Shown here: one piece after another, positions 43,546 through 50,754 of the stretch | Layout: each line of letters starts with the position of its first letter | How positions within the stretch are numbered: position 1 is the stretch's first letter | DNA from: JBCCFW01 sp039029535 | Lineage (GTDB): Bacteria; Acidobacteriota; JBCCFW01 | Length of the DNA stretch: 64,000 nt | Assembly: GCA_039029535.1 (NCBI GenBank) | Contig: JBCCFW010000001.1 | Coordinates: 70,474 to 134,473, forward strand | Reading direction: 5' to 3' | Position numbers and translations under genes: made by a program | Notes under the pieces: model-generated | The model's database searches: none | Seen by the model: only the letters and a program-made list of their open reading frames with translations | What the model was told of the DNA's origin: nothing

Positions 43546-44889
43546 GTGTCTCAGTCCCAGGGCAACATCTCCTATCTGCCCACCGACGGGCTGAGCTACG
43601 ACCCGGCCGAGGACCTCTACTGGGACGAGGCCGCCCTCGCGGGCGAGGTCGAGCGGGCCTTCGAGGTTTGTCACGGCTGTCGCATGTGCTTCAAGTACTG
43701 CGACTCGTTCCCGGCCCTCTTCAAGACCATCGACGACGAGTGCGATGGTGACGTCCGCAAGATCCCCGCAGAGGTCACCGAGCAGGTCATGGACGCCTGC
43801 TTCCAGTGCAAGCTCTGCGAGGTCCAGTGCCCCTACACCCCTCGCGACGGGCACGAGTTCCAGCTCGACTTCCCGAAGCTGGTCCATCGCTACAAGGCTC
43901 ACCGGACCCGGCGTGAGGGCGTGAAGCTCCGCGACCGCGTGCTGGGCGATCCCGACACCGCCGCCACCGCGGCGCGGGCGAGCTTCGGGATGGCCAACGT
44001 GATGAACCGGGTGAGCCTGCACCGGAAGTTCCTGCAGGCCTTGCTCGGCATCCACGAGAAGGCCCAGCTCCCCGAGTTCGCGGGGACGACCTTCGAGAAG
44101 TGGGCCGAGCGCACCGGTCGCACCGGTCGTGAGCCCGGTGAAGCGGTGCTCTTCCCGACCTGTCACGTGCAGCACCTCGAGCCGCAGCTCGGTCGCGACG
44201 CCTGCGGTGTCTTCGAGAAGACTGGCGTCGAGCTCCGCTGCGAGAAGGGCCTGGCCTGCTGCGGCATGCCCGCGTGGGAGTCGGGCGACCTCGACTCGCT
44301 GAGGAAGCGCGCACGTCAGAGCCTCGACGTCCTCGAGCCGCACGTGAAGGCTGAGGCGAAGGTCGTGGTCATCAACCCGACCTGCTCGATGATGCTCCGG
44401 CAGGAGTGGCCGACTCTCCTCGAGGGGGACGACCGTGAGCGCGCCAAGGCCCTGGCGCCGCAGGTGGTCGACCCCTCCGAGTACCTCTGGCAGCTCCGAC
44501 GCGAGGGTCGCTTCGCCGACACCGACTATCGCAGCGCGCCGGGCAAGGTCGCCTACCACGCGCCCTGTCACCTGCGGGCTCAGGGCGTGGGCTTCAAGGG
44601 GCGCGACCTCATCAAGAAGATTCCCGGGAGCCAGGTCTCGCTCACCGCCGAGTGCTGCGGTCACGACGGCACCTACGGGATGAAGGTCGAGGGCTTCGAG
44701 CCGGCGGCCCGCATCGGCAAGAAGGCCTTCGATGGGGTGAAGGAAGCCGAGGCGGAGGTCTGGGTGACCGACTGTCCGCTCGCGGCCATCCAGTTCGAAC
44801 AACACGCCGGGAAGCGTCCTCTCCATCCCCTGTCGGTCCTCGCCCGGGCCTTCCGCGAGGACGGCTTCCCACATCCGGTGGAGTCATGA
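43546..44889 (+). CDS. Heterodisulfide reductase/GlpC-like Fe-S oxidoreductase (CCG domains)
   Basis: 447 residues. GTG 43546 has GAGG at a 6-nt spacing. Two 4Fe-4S motifs, CHGCRMCFKYCDSFP and CFQCKLCEVQCPYTP, lie in residues about 40-110. Two cysteine-rich CCG domains follow (CCGMPAWESGDLDSLRK at about 240; CHLRAQGVGFKG and ECCGHDGTYGMK near 340-380). This is the GlpC/HdrB/HdrD-type electron-transfer architecture. With rubrerythrin upstream and DUF3501 downstream (ATGA overlap), a role as electron donor for peroxide reduction is likely but inferred. Confidence 0.9.
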   Translation: MSQSQGNISYLPTDGLSYDPAEDLYWDEAALAGEVERAFEVCHGCRMCFKYCDSFPALFKTIDDECDGDVRKIPAEVTEQVMDACFQCKLCEVQCPYTPRDGHEFQLDFPKLVHRYKAHRTRREGVKLRDRVLGDPDTAATAARASFGMANVMNRVSLHRKFLQALLGIHEKAQLPEFAGTTFEKWAERTGRTGREPGEAVLFPTCHVQHLEPQLGRDACGVFEKTGVELRCEKGLACCGMPAWESGDLDSLRKRARQSLDVLEPHVKAEAKVVVINPTCSMMLRQEWPTLLEGDDRERAKALAPQVVDPSEYLWQLRREGRFADTDYRSAPGKVAYHAPCHLRAQGVGFKGRDLIKKIPGSQVSLTAECCGHDGTYGMKVEGFEPAARIGKKAFDGVKEAEAEVWVTDCPLAAIQFEQHAGKRPLHPLSVLARAFREDGFPHPVES

Positions 44890-45437
44890 AGAAGCTCAGC
44901 GTCGACGAGATCCTCTCCAACGAAGACTACGCGGCGAAGCGTGACGCGATGCGCGCGGAGGTCCTGACCGTCAAGAACCGTCGTCGCATCCACGTCGGCC
45001 GTCACTTGACCTTCCTCTTCGAGACCACCGACACCATGCGGTACCAGGTGCAGGAGATGCTCCGCATCGAGGGCAAGGACCGGCCCGAGGACGTGGCGCA
45101 CGAGGTCGAGACCTTCAACGAGGTGCTGGGTGAGACGGGTCAGCTCGGCTGCACGTTGCTCATCGAGATCGAGGACGAGGCCGAGCGTGACGAGAAGCTC
45201 AGCGCCTGGCTCGAGCTACCGCAGCATCTCTTCCTCGAGCTCGAGGACGGGCGTCGGATGCCGGCGATCTACGACGAGCGTCAGGTCGGCGACGACCGGC
45301 TGTCGTCGGTGCAGTACCTCAAGTTCGACTGCGACGGTGGGCGGCCGACGGCCCTGGGGTCCACGCTGATGGCGCACACGGTGCGCAAGGAGCTCAGTGA
45401 GGACCAGGCCGCGGCGCTCTGCGAGGACCTGCAGTAG
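44886..45437 (+). CDS. DUF3501 family protein
   Basis: 183 residues. ATG 44886 overlaps the upstream stop by 4 bp. The N-terminus KKLSVDEILSNEDYAAKRDAMRAEV and the central RRIHVGRHLTFLFETTDTMRYQVQEMLRIE are typical of DUF3501. There are no membrane helices and few cysteines. The family is unassigned and recurs beside rubrerythrin and Fe-S oxidoreductase genes, which points to the same stress pathway. Confidence 0.9.
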   Translation: MKKLSVDEILSNEDYAAKRDAMRAEVLTVKNRRRIHVGRHLTFLFETTDTMRYQVQEMLRIEGKDRPEDVAHEVETFNEVLGETGQLGCTLLIEIEDEAERDEKLSAWLELPQHLFLELEDGRRMPAIYDERQVGDDRLSSVQYLKFDCDGGRPTALGSTLMAHTVRKELSEDQAAALCEDLQ

Positions 45438-45460
45438 GCCCATCGCGGGAGGGTGCTGTC

Positions 45461-45982
45461 ATGAGCCTGATCGTCCGGCCCGCCGAGGTGGCCGATGCTC
45501 GCCGCATCTCCGAGATCCACGTGGCGGGCTGGCAGGAGGGCTACCGCGGCCTGCTGCCGGCCGAGGCCCTGGACCGGCTCTCGGTGGACGAGCACGCGGA
45601 GCGCCGGGCTCGCTTCCTGAGTGAGCCTCCTTCGGAGATCCGCAACTGGCTGTTGGAGGTCGACGGGGTCGTCGAGGCCTGGGCTGGCACGGGTCCCTGT
45701 CGTGACGATGACGGCGACGGCCTGGTCGAGCTGTACGCGCTCTACGTGAACCCGGCGCGCTGGCGCGGAGGCTTTGGGGCACGGCTCTTCGACCACGCCT
45801 GGCGCGACCTGGTCGACCGAGGTCACGAGCTCATGACGCTCTGGGTGCTCACGACCAACGAGCGAGGGCGACGCTTCTACGAGCGACAGGGGATGACGCC
45901 CGACGGTCGCCGGCAGGTCGTGGAGCTGCGTGGCTGCGAGTGCGACGAGGTCCGCTACCGGCTGACGGTCGCGGGGGCCTGA
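45461..45982 (+). CDS. GNAT-family N-acetyltransferase
   Basis: 173 residues; GGGAGGG lies 8 nt before ATG 45461. It has the GNAT fold pattern: start LIVRPAEVADARRISEIHVAGWQEGYRGLLP, core LYVNPARWRGGFGARLFDHAW (the acetyl-CoA loop, weak relative to Q/RxxGxG/A) and the late TTNERGRRFYERQGM. Substrate unknown. The gap of 23 bp to DUF3501 allows co-transcription, but a functional link is not shown. Confidence 0.88.
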   Translation: MSLIVRPAEVADARRISEIHVAGWQEGYRGLLPAEALDRLSVDEHAERRARFLSEPPSEIRNWLLEVDGVVEAWAGTGPCRDDDGDGLVELYALYVNPARWRGGFGARLFDHAWRDLVDRGHELMTLWVLTTNERGRRFYERQGMTPDGRRQVVELRGCECDEVRYRLTVAGA

Positions 45983-45991
45983 GCGTTCTGG

Positions 45992-46400
45992 CTGGGGGAA
46001 GGCGGTACGCCTCTGGTCGTTCTTTCGGAACCACTTGGCTAGCTTCGTCGAGATGCCGTCACTTCATCTCGACAGGAGCCCTGCCATGAAGACCACCTCA
46101 CTGCTCACCCTCGCGACCCTCGTCGCCTTCGCCGGCCCCGCGCTGGCGCAGGTCGGCGGAACGACCGGGCCGAGCTGGCCGCTGTCGCTACCGCCACCCG
46201 GGCCCGTGCTCGAGATGGACGACCTCCACGGGGCGATCGTCCACGTGGGAGGACAGGACTACCAGGTCGATGAGGCGGTCCTGCTCATGAGCCCCGAAGG
46301 TCACTTCGGTTTCCATCACCTCAGCGGCTACGACTCGGAGGGGCAGCCGCTGTCCTTCACGCGGCCGGACGACGGCTCGCGGCTGGTCGAGTCGCTGGAC
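45992..46400 (+). repeat. Direct repeat copy 1: promoter, leader hairpin and N-domain
   Basis: Collinear with 47004-47412 at a constant 1012-bp offset through the promoter region and leader without indels. It contains GGC-TAGCTT (a -10-like element ending at 46045) and a 9-bp stem GTCGAGATG/CATCTCGAC (46047-46055/46065-46073) directly before AGGAG (46074-46078). Confidence 0.8.
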
Positions 46401-46889
46401 GAGCTGCACCAGGGGTTGTTGGGGGATCCAGCCGACCCGAGCACTCTCGTGCGGGCAGACTTGCTCGTCCTCGGAATTGACGGTCGAGGTCGTCTCGTCA
46501 TCCACGAACTGGTGGGCGAGCACGTCGTCACGGGACGGCCGGTTCAGCAGTCGAGCCCCGGGCTCGACGTGGAGCCATTCGCATGCGCTGAGCGACTCGT
46601 CGGCTTCTGCCACGACGCCAGCTGTCCGGGGCCTTGCGTGGAAGGGCTCTGCTACTGCAGCTCTGACATCGAAAACGGATGCTTCCCATTCTTCATGGAG
46701 GCGTGCGCTGGAGATTGTCCCCGTCGATTGCAGAGCTGCATCTGCGACGGGTCGAAGTGCGCCTGTGAGTGGGACATCGCCTCGGTTCCCGGAGTCATGC
46801 AGTCGTCGGCGTCGCATCGTGGGACCGAGTTTGATCCCGGAGGGTCGCCCGCGCCCTGCGTCAGCCCGGCGTCCGACCGCATCCCCTGA
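46086..46889 (+). CDS. Secreted Cys-rich protein, paralogue 1
   Basis: 267 residues from ATG 46086 (AGGAG 7 nt upstream; the longer frame lacks a site and buries the signal peptide). Signal peptide KTTSLLTLATLVAFAGPALAQ. Residues about 20-125 form an N-domain (EMDDLHGAIVHVGGQDYQVD, LLMSPEGHFGFHHLSGYDSEG) nearly identical to the next gene. The C-terminal half is Cys-rich (CAERLVGFCHDASCPGPC, CYCSSDIENGC, CICDGSKCACEW), likely disulfide-bonded in the periplasm or outside. No known family. The N-domain is far better conserved than the Cys-rich part, as if the tail diversifies. Confidence 0.8.
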   Translation: MKTTSLLTLATLVAFAGPALAQVGGTTGPSWPLSLPPPGPVLEMDDLHGAIVHVGGQDYQVDEAVLLMSPEGHFGFHHLSGYDSEGQPLSFTRPDDGSRLVESLDELHQGLLGDPADPSTLVRADLLVLGIDGRGRLVIHELVGEHVVTGRPVQQSSPGLDVEPFACAERLVGFCHDASCPGPCVEGLCYCSSDIENGCFPFFMEACAGDCPRRLQSCICDGSKCACEWDIASVPGVMQSSASHRGTEFDPGGSPAPCVSPASDRIP

Positions 46890-47003
46890 GACGATCGGGA
46901 GTGGCGAGCGTGAGAACGCTCCCTTCTCGTCGCTCTGCCTCTCGGTGTTGGTCTGCCTGACCGTCGCGACGAGCTGTGCCACCGAGGCCGAGCCCCCCCC
47001 CGT

Positions 47004-47412
47004 CTGGGGGAATGCGGTACGTCGCCGGTCGTCCTTTCGGAACCGCCTGGCTAGCTTCCTCGAGATGCCATCACTCCATCTCGATAGGAGCCCTGCCATG
47101 AAGACCACCTCACTGCTCACTCTCGCGACCCTCGTCGCCTTCGTCGGCCCCGCGCTGGCGCAAGTCGGCGGAACGACCGGCCCGAGCTGGCCGCTGCCGC
47201 TACCGCCTCCCGGGTCCGTCCTCGAGATGGACGACCTGCACGGGGCGATCGTCCACCTGGGAGGACAGGACTACCAGGTCGACACGGCGGTCCTGCTCAT
47301 GAGCCCCGAAGGTCACTTCGGTTTCCATCACCTCAGCGGCTACGACTCGGAGGGGCAGCCGCTGTCCTTCACGCGGCCGGACGACGGCTCGCAGATCGTC
47401 GAGTCGCTCGAC
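47004..47412 (+). repeat. Direct repeat copy 2: promoter, leader hairpin and N-domain
   Basis: Second copy of the 45992-46400 unit. The leader stem is TCGAGATG/CATCTCGA (8 bp, within 47059-47085), retained although the flanking bases changed, and again abuts the AGGAG ribosome binding site. Confidence 0.8.
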
Positions 47413-47889
47413 GAGCTCGACGCGGCGGTGCTCGGTGATCCTGCTGAGGAAGGCTCGCTCGTTCAGGCCGAGCACCTCGTTCTCGGCATCGACGGTCTCG
47501 GGCAGCTCGTCATCGCCGAGCTGACGGGGGTCCAGGTGGAGACCGGTGAGCGGCTTCGGCTCCCTAGCGTCGAGCCCGAGGTCGACCCCCTTGCCTGTCG
47601 GGTGCGCATCGCGTTCTCCTGTCACGATGCGAGCTGCCCGACCGAGTGTGTTGAGCCGGCCTGCGTCTGCCCCGACCAGCCCACCGGCTGCTACCCGTAC
47701 TCCAGGCCCTCTTGCTACGGATTCTGTCCGGACCCGGGCGAGTGTTGCCGTTGGGAAGGCCCCGTGTGCGAGTGCCGTCCACGGCCGGATCCGTCGGACC
47801 GGCCGCCGGTGCGGCCGCGACCGCCGTTGCGCTGGTACGAGCTCGAGCCGTGGGAATTCCAGGACGACACGCCCTGTGCTCGCCCTTGA
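47098..47889 (+). CDS. Secreted Cys-rich protein, paralogue 2
   Basis: 263 residues from ATG 47098, with the same leader and signal peptide as paralogue 1. The N-domain matches closely to about residue 105 (DGSQIVESLDELDAAV begins to diverge). The Cys-rich C-terminus differs: CRVRIAFSCHDASCPTEC, CVCPDQPTGCYPYSRPSC, CCRWEGPVCECRPRP, then a Pro/Arg-rich tail (RPPVRPRPPLRWYELE). The CHDASCP core is shared. Probably exported and disulfide-rich; function unknown. Confidence 0.8.
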   Translation: MKTTSLLTLATLVAFVGPALAQVGGTTGPSWPLPLPPPGSVLEMDDLHGAIVHLGGQDYQVDTAVLLMSPEGHFGFHHLSGYDSEGQPLSFTRPDDGSQIVESLDELDAAVLGDPAEEGSLVQAEHLVLGIDGLGQLVIAELTGVQVETGERLRLPSVEPEVDPLACRVRIAFSCHDASCPTECVEPACVCPDQPTGCYPYSRPSCYGFCPDPGECCRWEGPVCECRPRPDPSDRPPVRPRPPLRWYELEPWEFQDDTPCARP

Positions 47890-48005
47890 CGGGCGGGGTC
47901 TCGAGCGAGGCGAGGAGGAAGCGCGGGGCGTCCACGACCAGTAGACGCAGCTCACCCGTCGAGTGGGTCTGAATGCGGGGACGCGGAGTCGCGTCAGAGG
48001 TGGGG

Positions 48006-48092
48006 TGGTGCCGAAGGGGAGACTCGAACTCCCACGAGGTTGCCCTCACTACGCCCTCAACGTAGCGCGTCTACCAATTCCGCCACTTCGGC
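48006..48092 (-). tRNA. tRNA-Leu (anticodon GAG)
   Basis: On the minus strand the gene begins GCCGAAG (acceptor), has a D-arm, an anticodon stem CTACG/CGTAG with loop TTGAGGG (anticodon GAG), a long variable arm as expected of a class II leucine tRNA, TTCGAGT in the T-loop and the closing CTTCGGC, discriminator A and encoded CCA. It is 87 nt with CCA and is divergent from the SH3b gene. Confidence 0.95.
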
Positions 48093-48144
48093 TCAGGGGG
48101 CGTGCATTGAACCATGTCGGCCCCCTGCCGGCAACTGAACTCGC

Positions 48145-48174
48145 TTCGAACCCACTGAGGCCGCGTGCTAGACT
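48145..48174 (+). promoter_or_regulatory. Promoter of the SH3b gene
   Basis: TTCGAA (48145-48150), 18-bp spacer, extended -10 TGC-TAGACT (48166-48174). The ATG at 48186 is only 11 bp after the -10, so the transcript may be nearly leaderless; no ribosome binding site precedes that ATG. Confidence 0.45.
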
Positions 48175-48185
48175 CCGTCCCCTCC

Positions 48186-49241
48186 ATGATTGAGCCATCG
48201 CGTTTCCAGCTCGTCATCGGCCCAGGCCGGCGCTTCGTGGCGTCGCTTCTCCTCGCGTGCACGCTCGCGACCGGCCTGGCCTCCGCTGCCACGCTCGCCG
48301 AGCTGCCGGAGGGGGACATCCCGCCGATGGCGCTCGTCGCCAAGCAAGACGGCGTTCCCATCCGCTCCGAGCCAGGGCACGTCTACCGGGCCATCGATCA
48401 CCTGACGGCCAAGCAGCAGGTCATCGTCGACCGTCGTCAGGGACGCTGGCTCCGGGTCAAGCCCGAGGGCTGGGTCTTCCTCGAACACGTCGAGATGAAC
48501 GTGGCCCGGACGGCACCGCCGCCTCCGCCTTCACGGCCGGAGCTCCGGGTCCGCGTGAGCTCCAACAACTCGCGGCTCCGCTCGGGTCCGACGACCAGCT
48601 CCGACATCGTCGGCAAGCTCAACGCGGGCGACATCCGCCCGGTCCTCGGTCGCGACGGTGACTGGTGGATCCTCGCCGACGGCACCTTCCTCCACTCCAG
48701 CCTGGCCGAGCCGATCGCGTCGGGTCCGGCAGCCGGCTCGGGTGCCACGGCCCCTCGTCCCGCCCCAATGCCCGCGCCGCCGCGCACCGGCGGACCGCTC
48801 AAGCCGATTCAGCGCTGGTCCTACATGGACTTGCAGGGCGCCATGTTCGAGGTGACCGAGATCCAGCCCGAGTCCGGCTTCATCCCGGCGCTCCGGCAGG
48901 CCATGAGGGCGACCGGCGTCCTCGAAGACGACTGGACCTTCATGCGCATCGTCATCGCGGTGCCCGACGGTCCCTACCGTTTCAACTACTCGCCGCAGCA
49001 GAACTCACTGCTCGTCCTCGACCGCCAGGAGCAGAAGTACGGCAGCGTCCACGTCGAGGGGCCCCTGAAGCTCCTGCCGGCGAACCTGCGGGTGCTCTTC
49101 GAGAAGCGCACCGTTCACCCCGGGGAGCGCTTCGAGGGGATCGTGATGTTCCGGCCGACGCTCGAGACCAAGAAGATCGATGCGATCTCGATGTACCTCG
49201 GCGGTCGGCTCCGGCGCCTCTGGCCGGACAACGCCTCCTGA
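48186..49241 (+). CDS. Exported protein with two SH3b domains
   Basis: 351 residues from ATG 48186, followed by a signal peptide (RFVASLLLACTLATGLASA at about 18-36). Two bacterial SH3 domains: about 48-100 (LVAKQDGVPIRSEPGHVYR...GRWLRVKPEGWVFLEHV) and about 117-175 (RVSSNNSRLRSGPTTSSDIVGKL...DGDWWILADGTFLHSSL). A Pro/Ala linker leads to a C-terminal domain of about 150 residues (PIQRWSYMDLQGAMFEVTE, LRVLFEKRTVHPGERFEGIVMFRP). SH3b domains usually bind peptidoglycan or cell-wall peptides. The C-terminal domain is not recognised. Confidence 0.8.
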   Translation: MIEPSRFQLVIGPGRRFVASLLLACTLATGLASAATLAELPEGDIPPMALVAKQDGVPIRSEPGHVYRAIDHLTAKQQVIVDRRQGRWLRVKPEGWVFLEHVEMNVARTAPPPPPSRPELRVRVSSNNSRLRSGPTTSSDIVGKLNAGDIRPVLGRDGDWWILADGTFLHSSLAEPIASGPAAGSGATAPRPAPMPAPPRTGGPLKPIQRWSYMDLQGAMFEVTEIQPESGFIPALRQAMRATGVLEDDWTFMRIVIAVPDGPYRFNYSPQQNSLLVLDRQEQKYGSVHVEGPLKLLPANLRVLFEKRTVHPGERFEGIVMFRPTLETKKIDAISMYLGGRLRRLWPDNAS

Positions 49242-49255
49242 CCCGAGCCTCGGGT
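49241..49255 (+). terminator. Hairpin at the end of the SH3b gene
   Basis: ACCCGAG (49241-49247), one base, CTCGGGT (49249-49255): a perfect 7-bp inverted repeat starting at the last base of the stop codon. The real loop would be about 5 nt after the top pairs open. Confidence 0.45.
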
Positions 49256-49301
49256 CGGCTCCGCGTCTCGAGCTGGGGCAAACTAGCCCGTCCGCGCCGT
49301 C

Positions 49302-49330
49302 TTGACGGCCCCGGCGGGCGCCCTTAACCT
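49302..49330 (+). promoter_or_regulatory. secG promoter
   Basis: TTGACG (49302-49307), 17-bp spacer, TAACCT (49325-49330). The leader to the ATG at 49402 would be about 65 nt. Confidence 0.45.
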
Positions 49331-49401
49331 TCCGCCTCCTCGCTCCTGGCCCTCCTGTTTCCTCCGGCCGGTTCCGAGCGAGTTTCCGGAGTCAGGTCAC
49401 G

Positions 49402-49932
49402 ATGTTCTCGCTCCCAGCCCTTCTCGCCATTGCGGCCTCCCTCCTGGCCGCCTGGCCCTGCCTCTCGGTGGGTGGCTTCTTCATCGGCCTGATCAGGGTG
49501 ATCCACGTCATCGTGTGTCTCTTCCTGTGCTTCACGGTCCTGCTGCAGTCCGGGCGAGCCGCGGACCTCGGCGGCGCCTTCGGTGCGGCGGCCAACCAGG
49601 CCTCCACCGCGGCGATGTCCACCGACACCATCCTGACCAAGGCGACCAAGTGGAGTGCCTTCGCCTTCATGGCGACCTCTCTCTGCCTCGCCCTCTTCGC
49701 CCACGGCCGCGCCGGCAGCTCGGTCATCGACGTCCACCCCGGTGAGGATCCGCCCCCCGTGGTCGGCAGCACCGAGGCCGGCACCGACGGTGCGACCACC
49801 ACGGACGGCGCGACGACCGACGCCACGTCCACGGCTCCCGCCACGACGACCGACGGCGCCACCGAGGCCGCGACGGACGCAGGCTCCACCGACGCGGCGA
49901 CCGGCACCCAGCCGGCCGGCTCCGGCGGCTGA
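49402..49932 (+). CDS. secG: Preprotein translocase subunit SecG with long Thr/Ala-rich tail
   Basis: 176 residues; usual SecG is 75-110. The SecG signature LLQSGRAADLGGAFGAAANQAST lies between two membrane helices (about 30-50 and about 90-108), with helix 1 preceded by an extra N-terminal hydrophobic segment. The tail (about 115-176) is low complexity with repeats of the type DGATTTDGATTDATST. SecG assists SecYE in protein export. It is convergent with tpiA; in many genomes secG follows tpiA in the same direction, so the order here is rearranged. Confidence 0.88.
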   Translation: MFSLPALLAIAASLLAAWPCLSVGGFFIGLIRVIHVIVCLFLCFTVLLQSGRAADLGGAFGAAANQASTAAMSTDTILTKATKWSAFAFMATSLCLALFAHGRAGSSVIDVHPGEDPPPVVGSTEAGTDGATTTDGATTDATSTAPATTTDGATEAATDAGSTDAATGTQPAGSGG

Positions 49933-49946
49933 GACCTCTCTTCCTC

Positions 49947-49974
49947 GCCTCCGGGCTCCCGACGCCCGGTAGGC
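49947..49974. terminator. Bidirectional terminator between secG and tpiA
   Basis: GCCTCCGGGC (49947-49956) pairs with GCCCGG-T-AGGC (49964-49974) with one bulged T and a 7-nt loop. It fills most of the 42-bp convergent gap. Confidence 0.65.
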
Positions 49975-50754
49975 TCAGTCCACCGAGCGGGGGCGCATCC
50001 GCGAGGCCTCGCGGATGAGGGCCACGAAGCTCTCCGGCTGAAGGCTCGCGCCGCCGACCAGGCCGCCGTCGATGTCCGGCTGGTCGAGCAGGCCCGCGAG
50101 GTTGTCGGGCTTCACGCTGCCGCCGTAGAGGATCCGGCACGCGTCCGCGATGCTGTCGCCGAAGAGAGCGCGCAGCTCGGCCCGCAGGAAGGCATGAGCC
50201 TCCTGAGCGATGTCGGGCGTGGCGGTCTTGCCGGTGCCGATGGCCCAAACCGGCTCGTAGGCGAGCGTGATGCGGCTGACCTGGTCGCTGCCTCGGTCCT
50301 TCAGCGCGCTGGTGAGCTGGCGCTTCAGCACGGCCTCAGTCTCGCCCTTCTCTCGTTCGTCCTCGGTCTCGCCCACGCAGAGGATGGGCTCGAGACCCTC
50401 CTCCTGAGCGGCGGCGAGCCGCGCGGCGACGATGGCGTCGTCCTCGCCGAAGATTTGCCGACGCTCGCTGTGACCGCAGAGCACGAGCTGGGCGCCGACG
50501 TCCGACAGGTGGGCAGGGGAGAGCTCGCCGGTGTACGCACCCTGGCGGGCCTGATGACAGACCTGGGCGCCGAGCCGCACCCGCACTCCGGCGAAGGCCC
50601 GCGAGAGATTGGAGAGGAGAGTGACCGGCGGGAACAGGGCGACGTCCACGTCGGAGAAGCGGTCGCAGGCCTCTCGCAGGACGTCCACGAAGGGGAGAGC
50701 GTCCTGGGTGAGGTGATGCATCTTCCAGTTGCCGGCGACGAAGGGGCGTCTCAT
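49975..50754 (-). CDS. tpiA: Triosephosphate isomerase
   Basis: 259 residues, normal length. It interconverts dihydroxyacetone phosphate and glyceraldehyde 3-phosphate. Catalytic residues are all visible: Lys11 in GNWKMH, His95 in CGHSERR, Glu167 in AYEPVWAIGTG. The phosphate-binding end ILYGGSVKPDN and GLVGGASL are present. The ATG overlaps the pgk stop by 4 bp, so the two are coupled. Confidence 0.97.
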   Translation of the reverse strand: MRRPFVAGNWKMHHLTQDALPFVDVLREACDRFSDVDVALFPPVTLLSNLSRAFAGVRVRLGAQVCHQARQGAYTGELSPAHLSDVGAQLVLCGHSERRQIFGEDDAIVAARLAAAQEEGLEPILCVGETEDEREKGETEAVLKRQLTSALKDRGSDQVSRITLAYEPVWAIGTGKTATPDIAQEAHAFLRAELRALFGDSIADACRILYGGSVKPDNLAGLLDQPDIDGGLVGGASLQPESFVALIREASRMRPRSVD

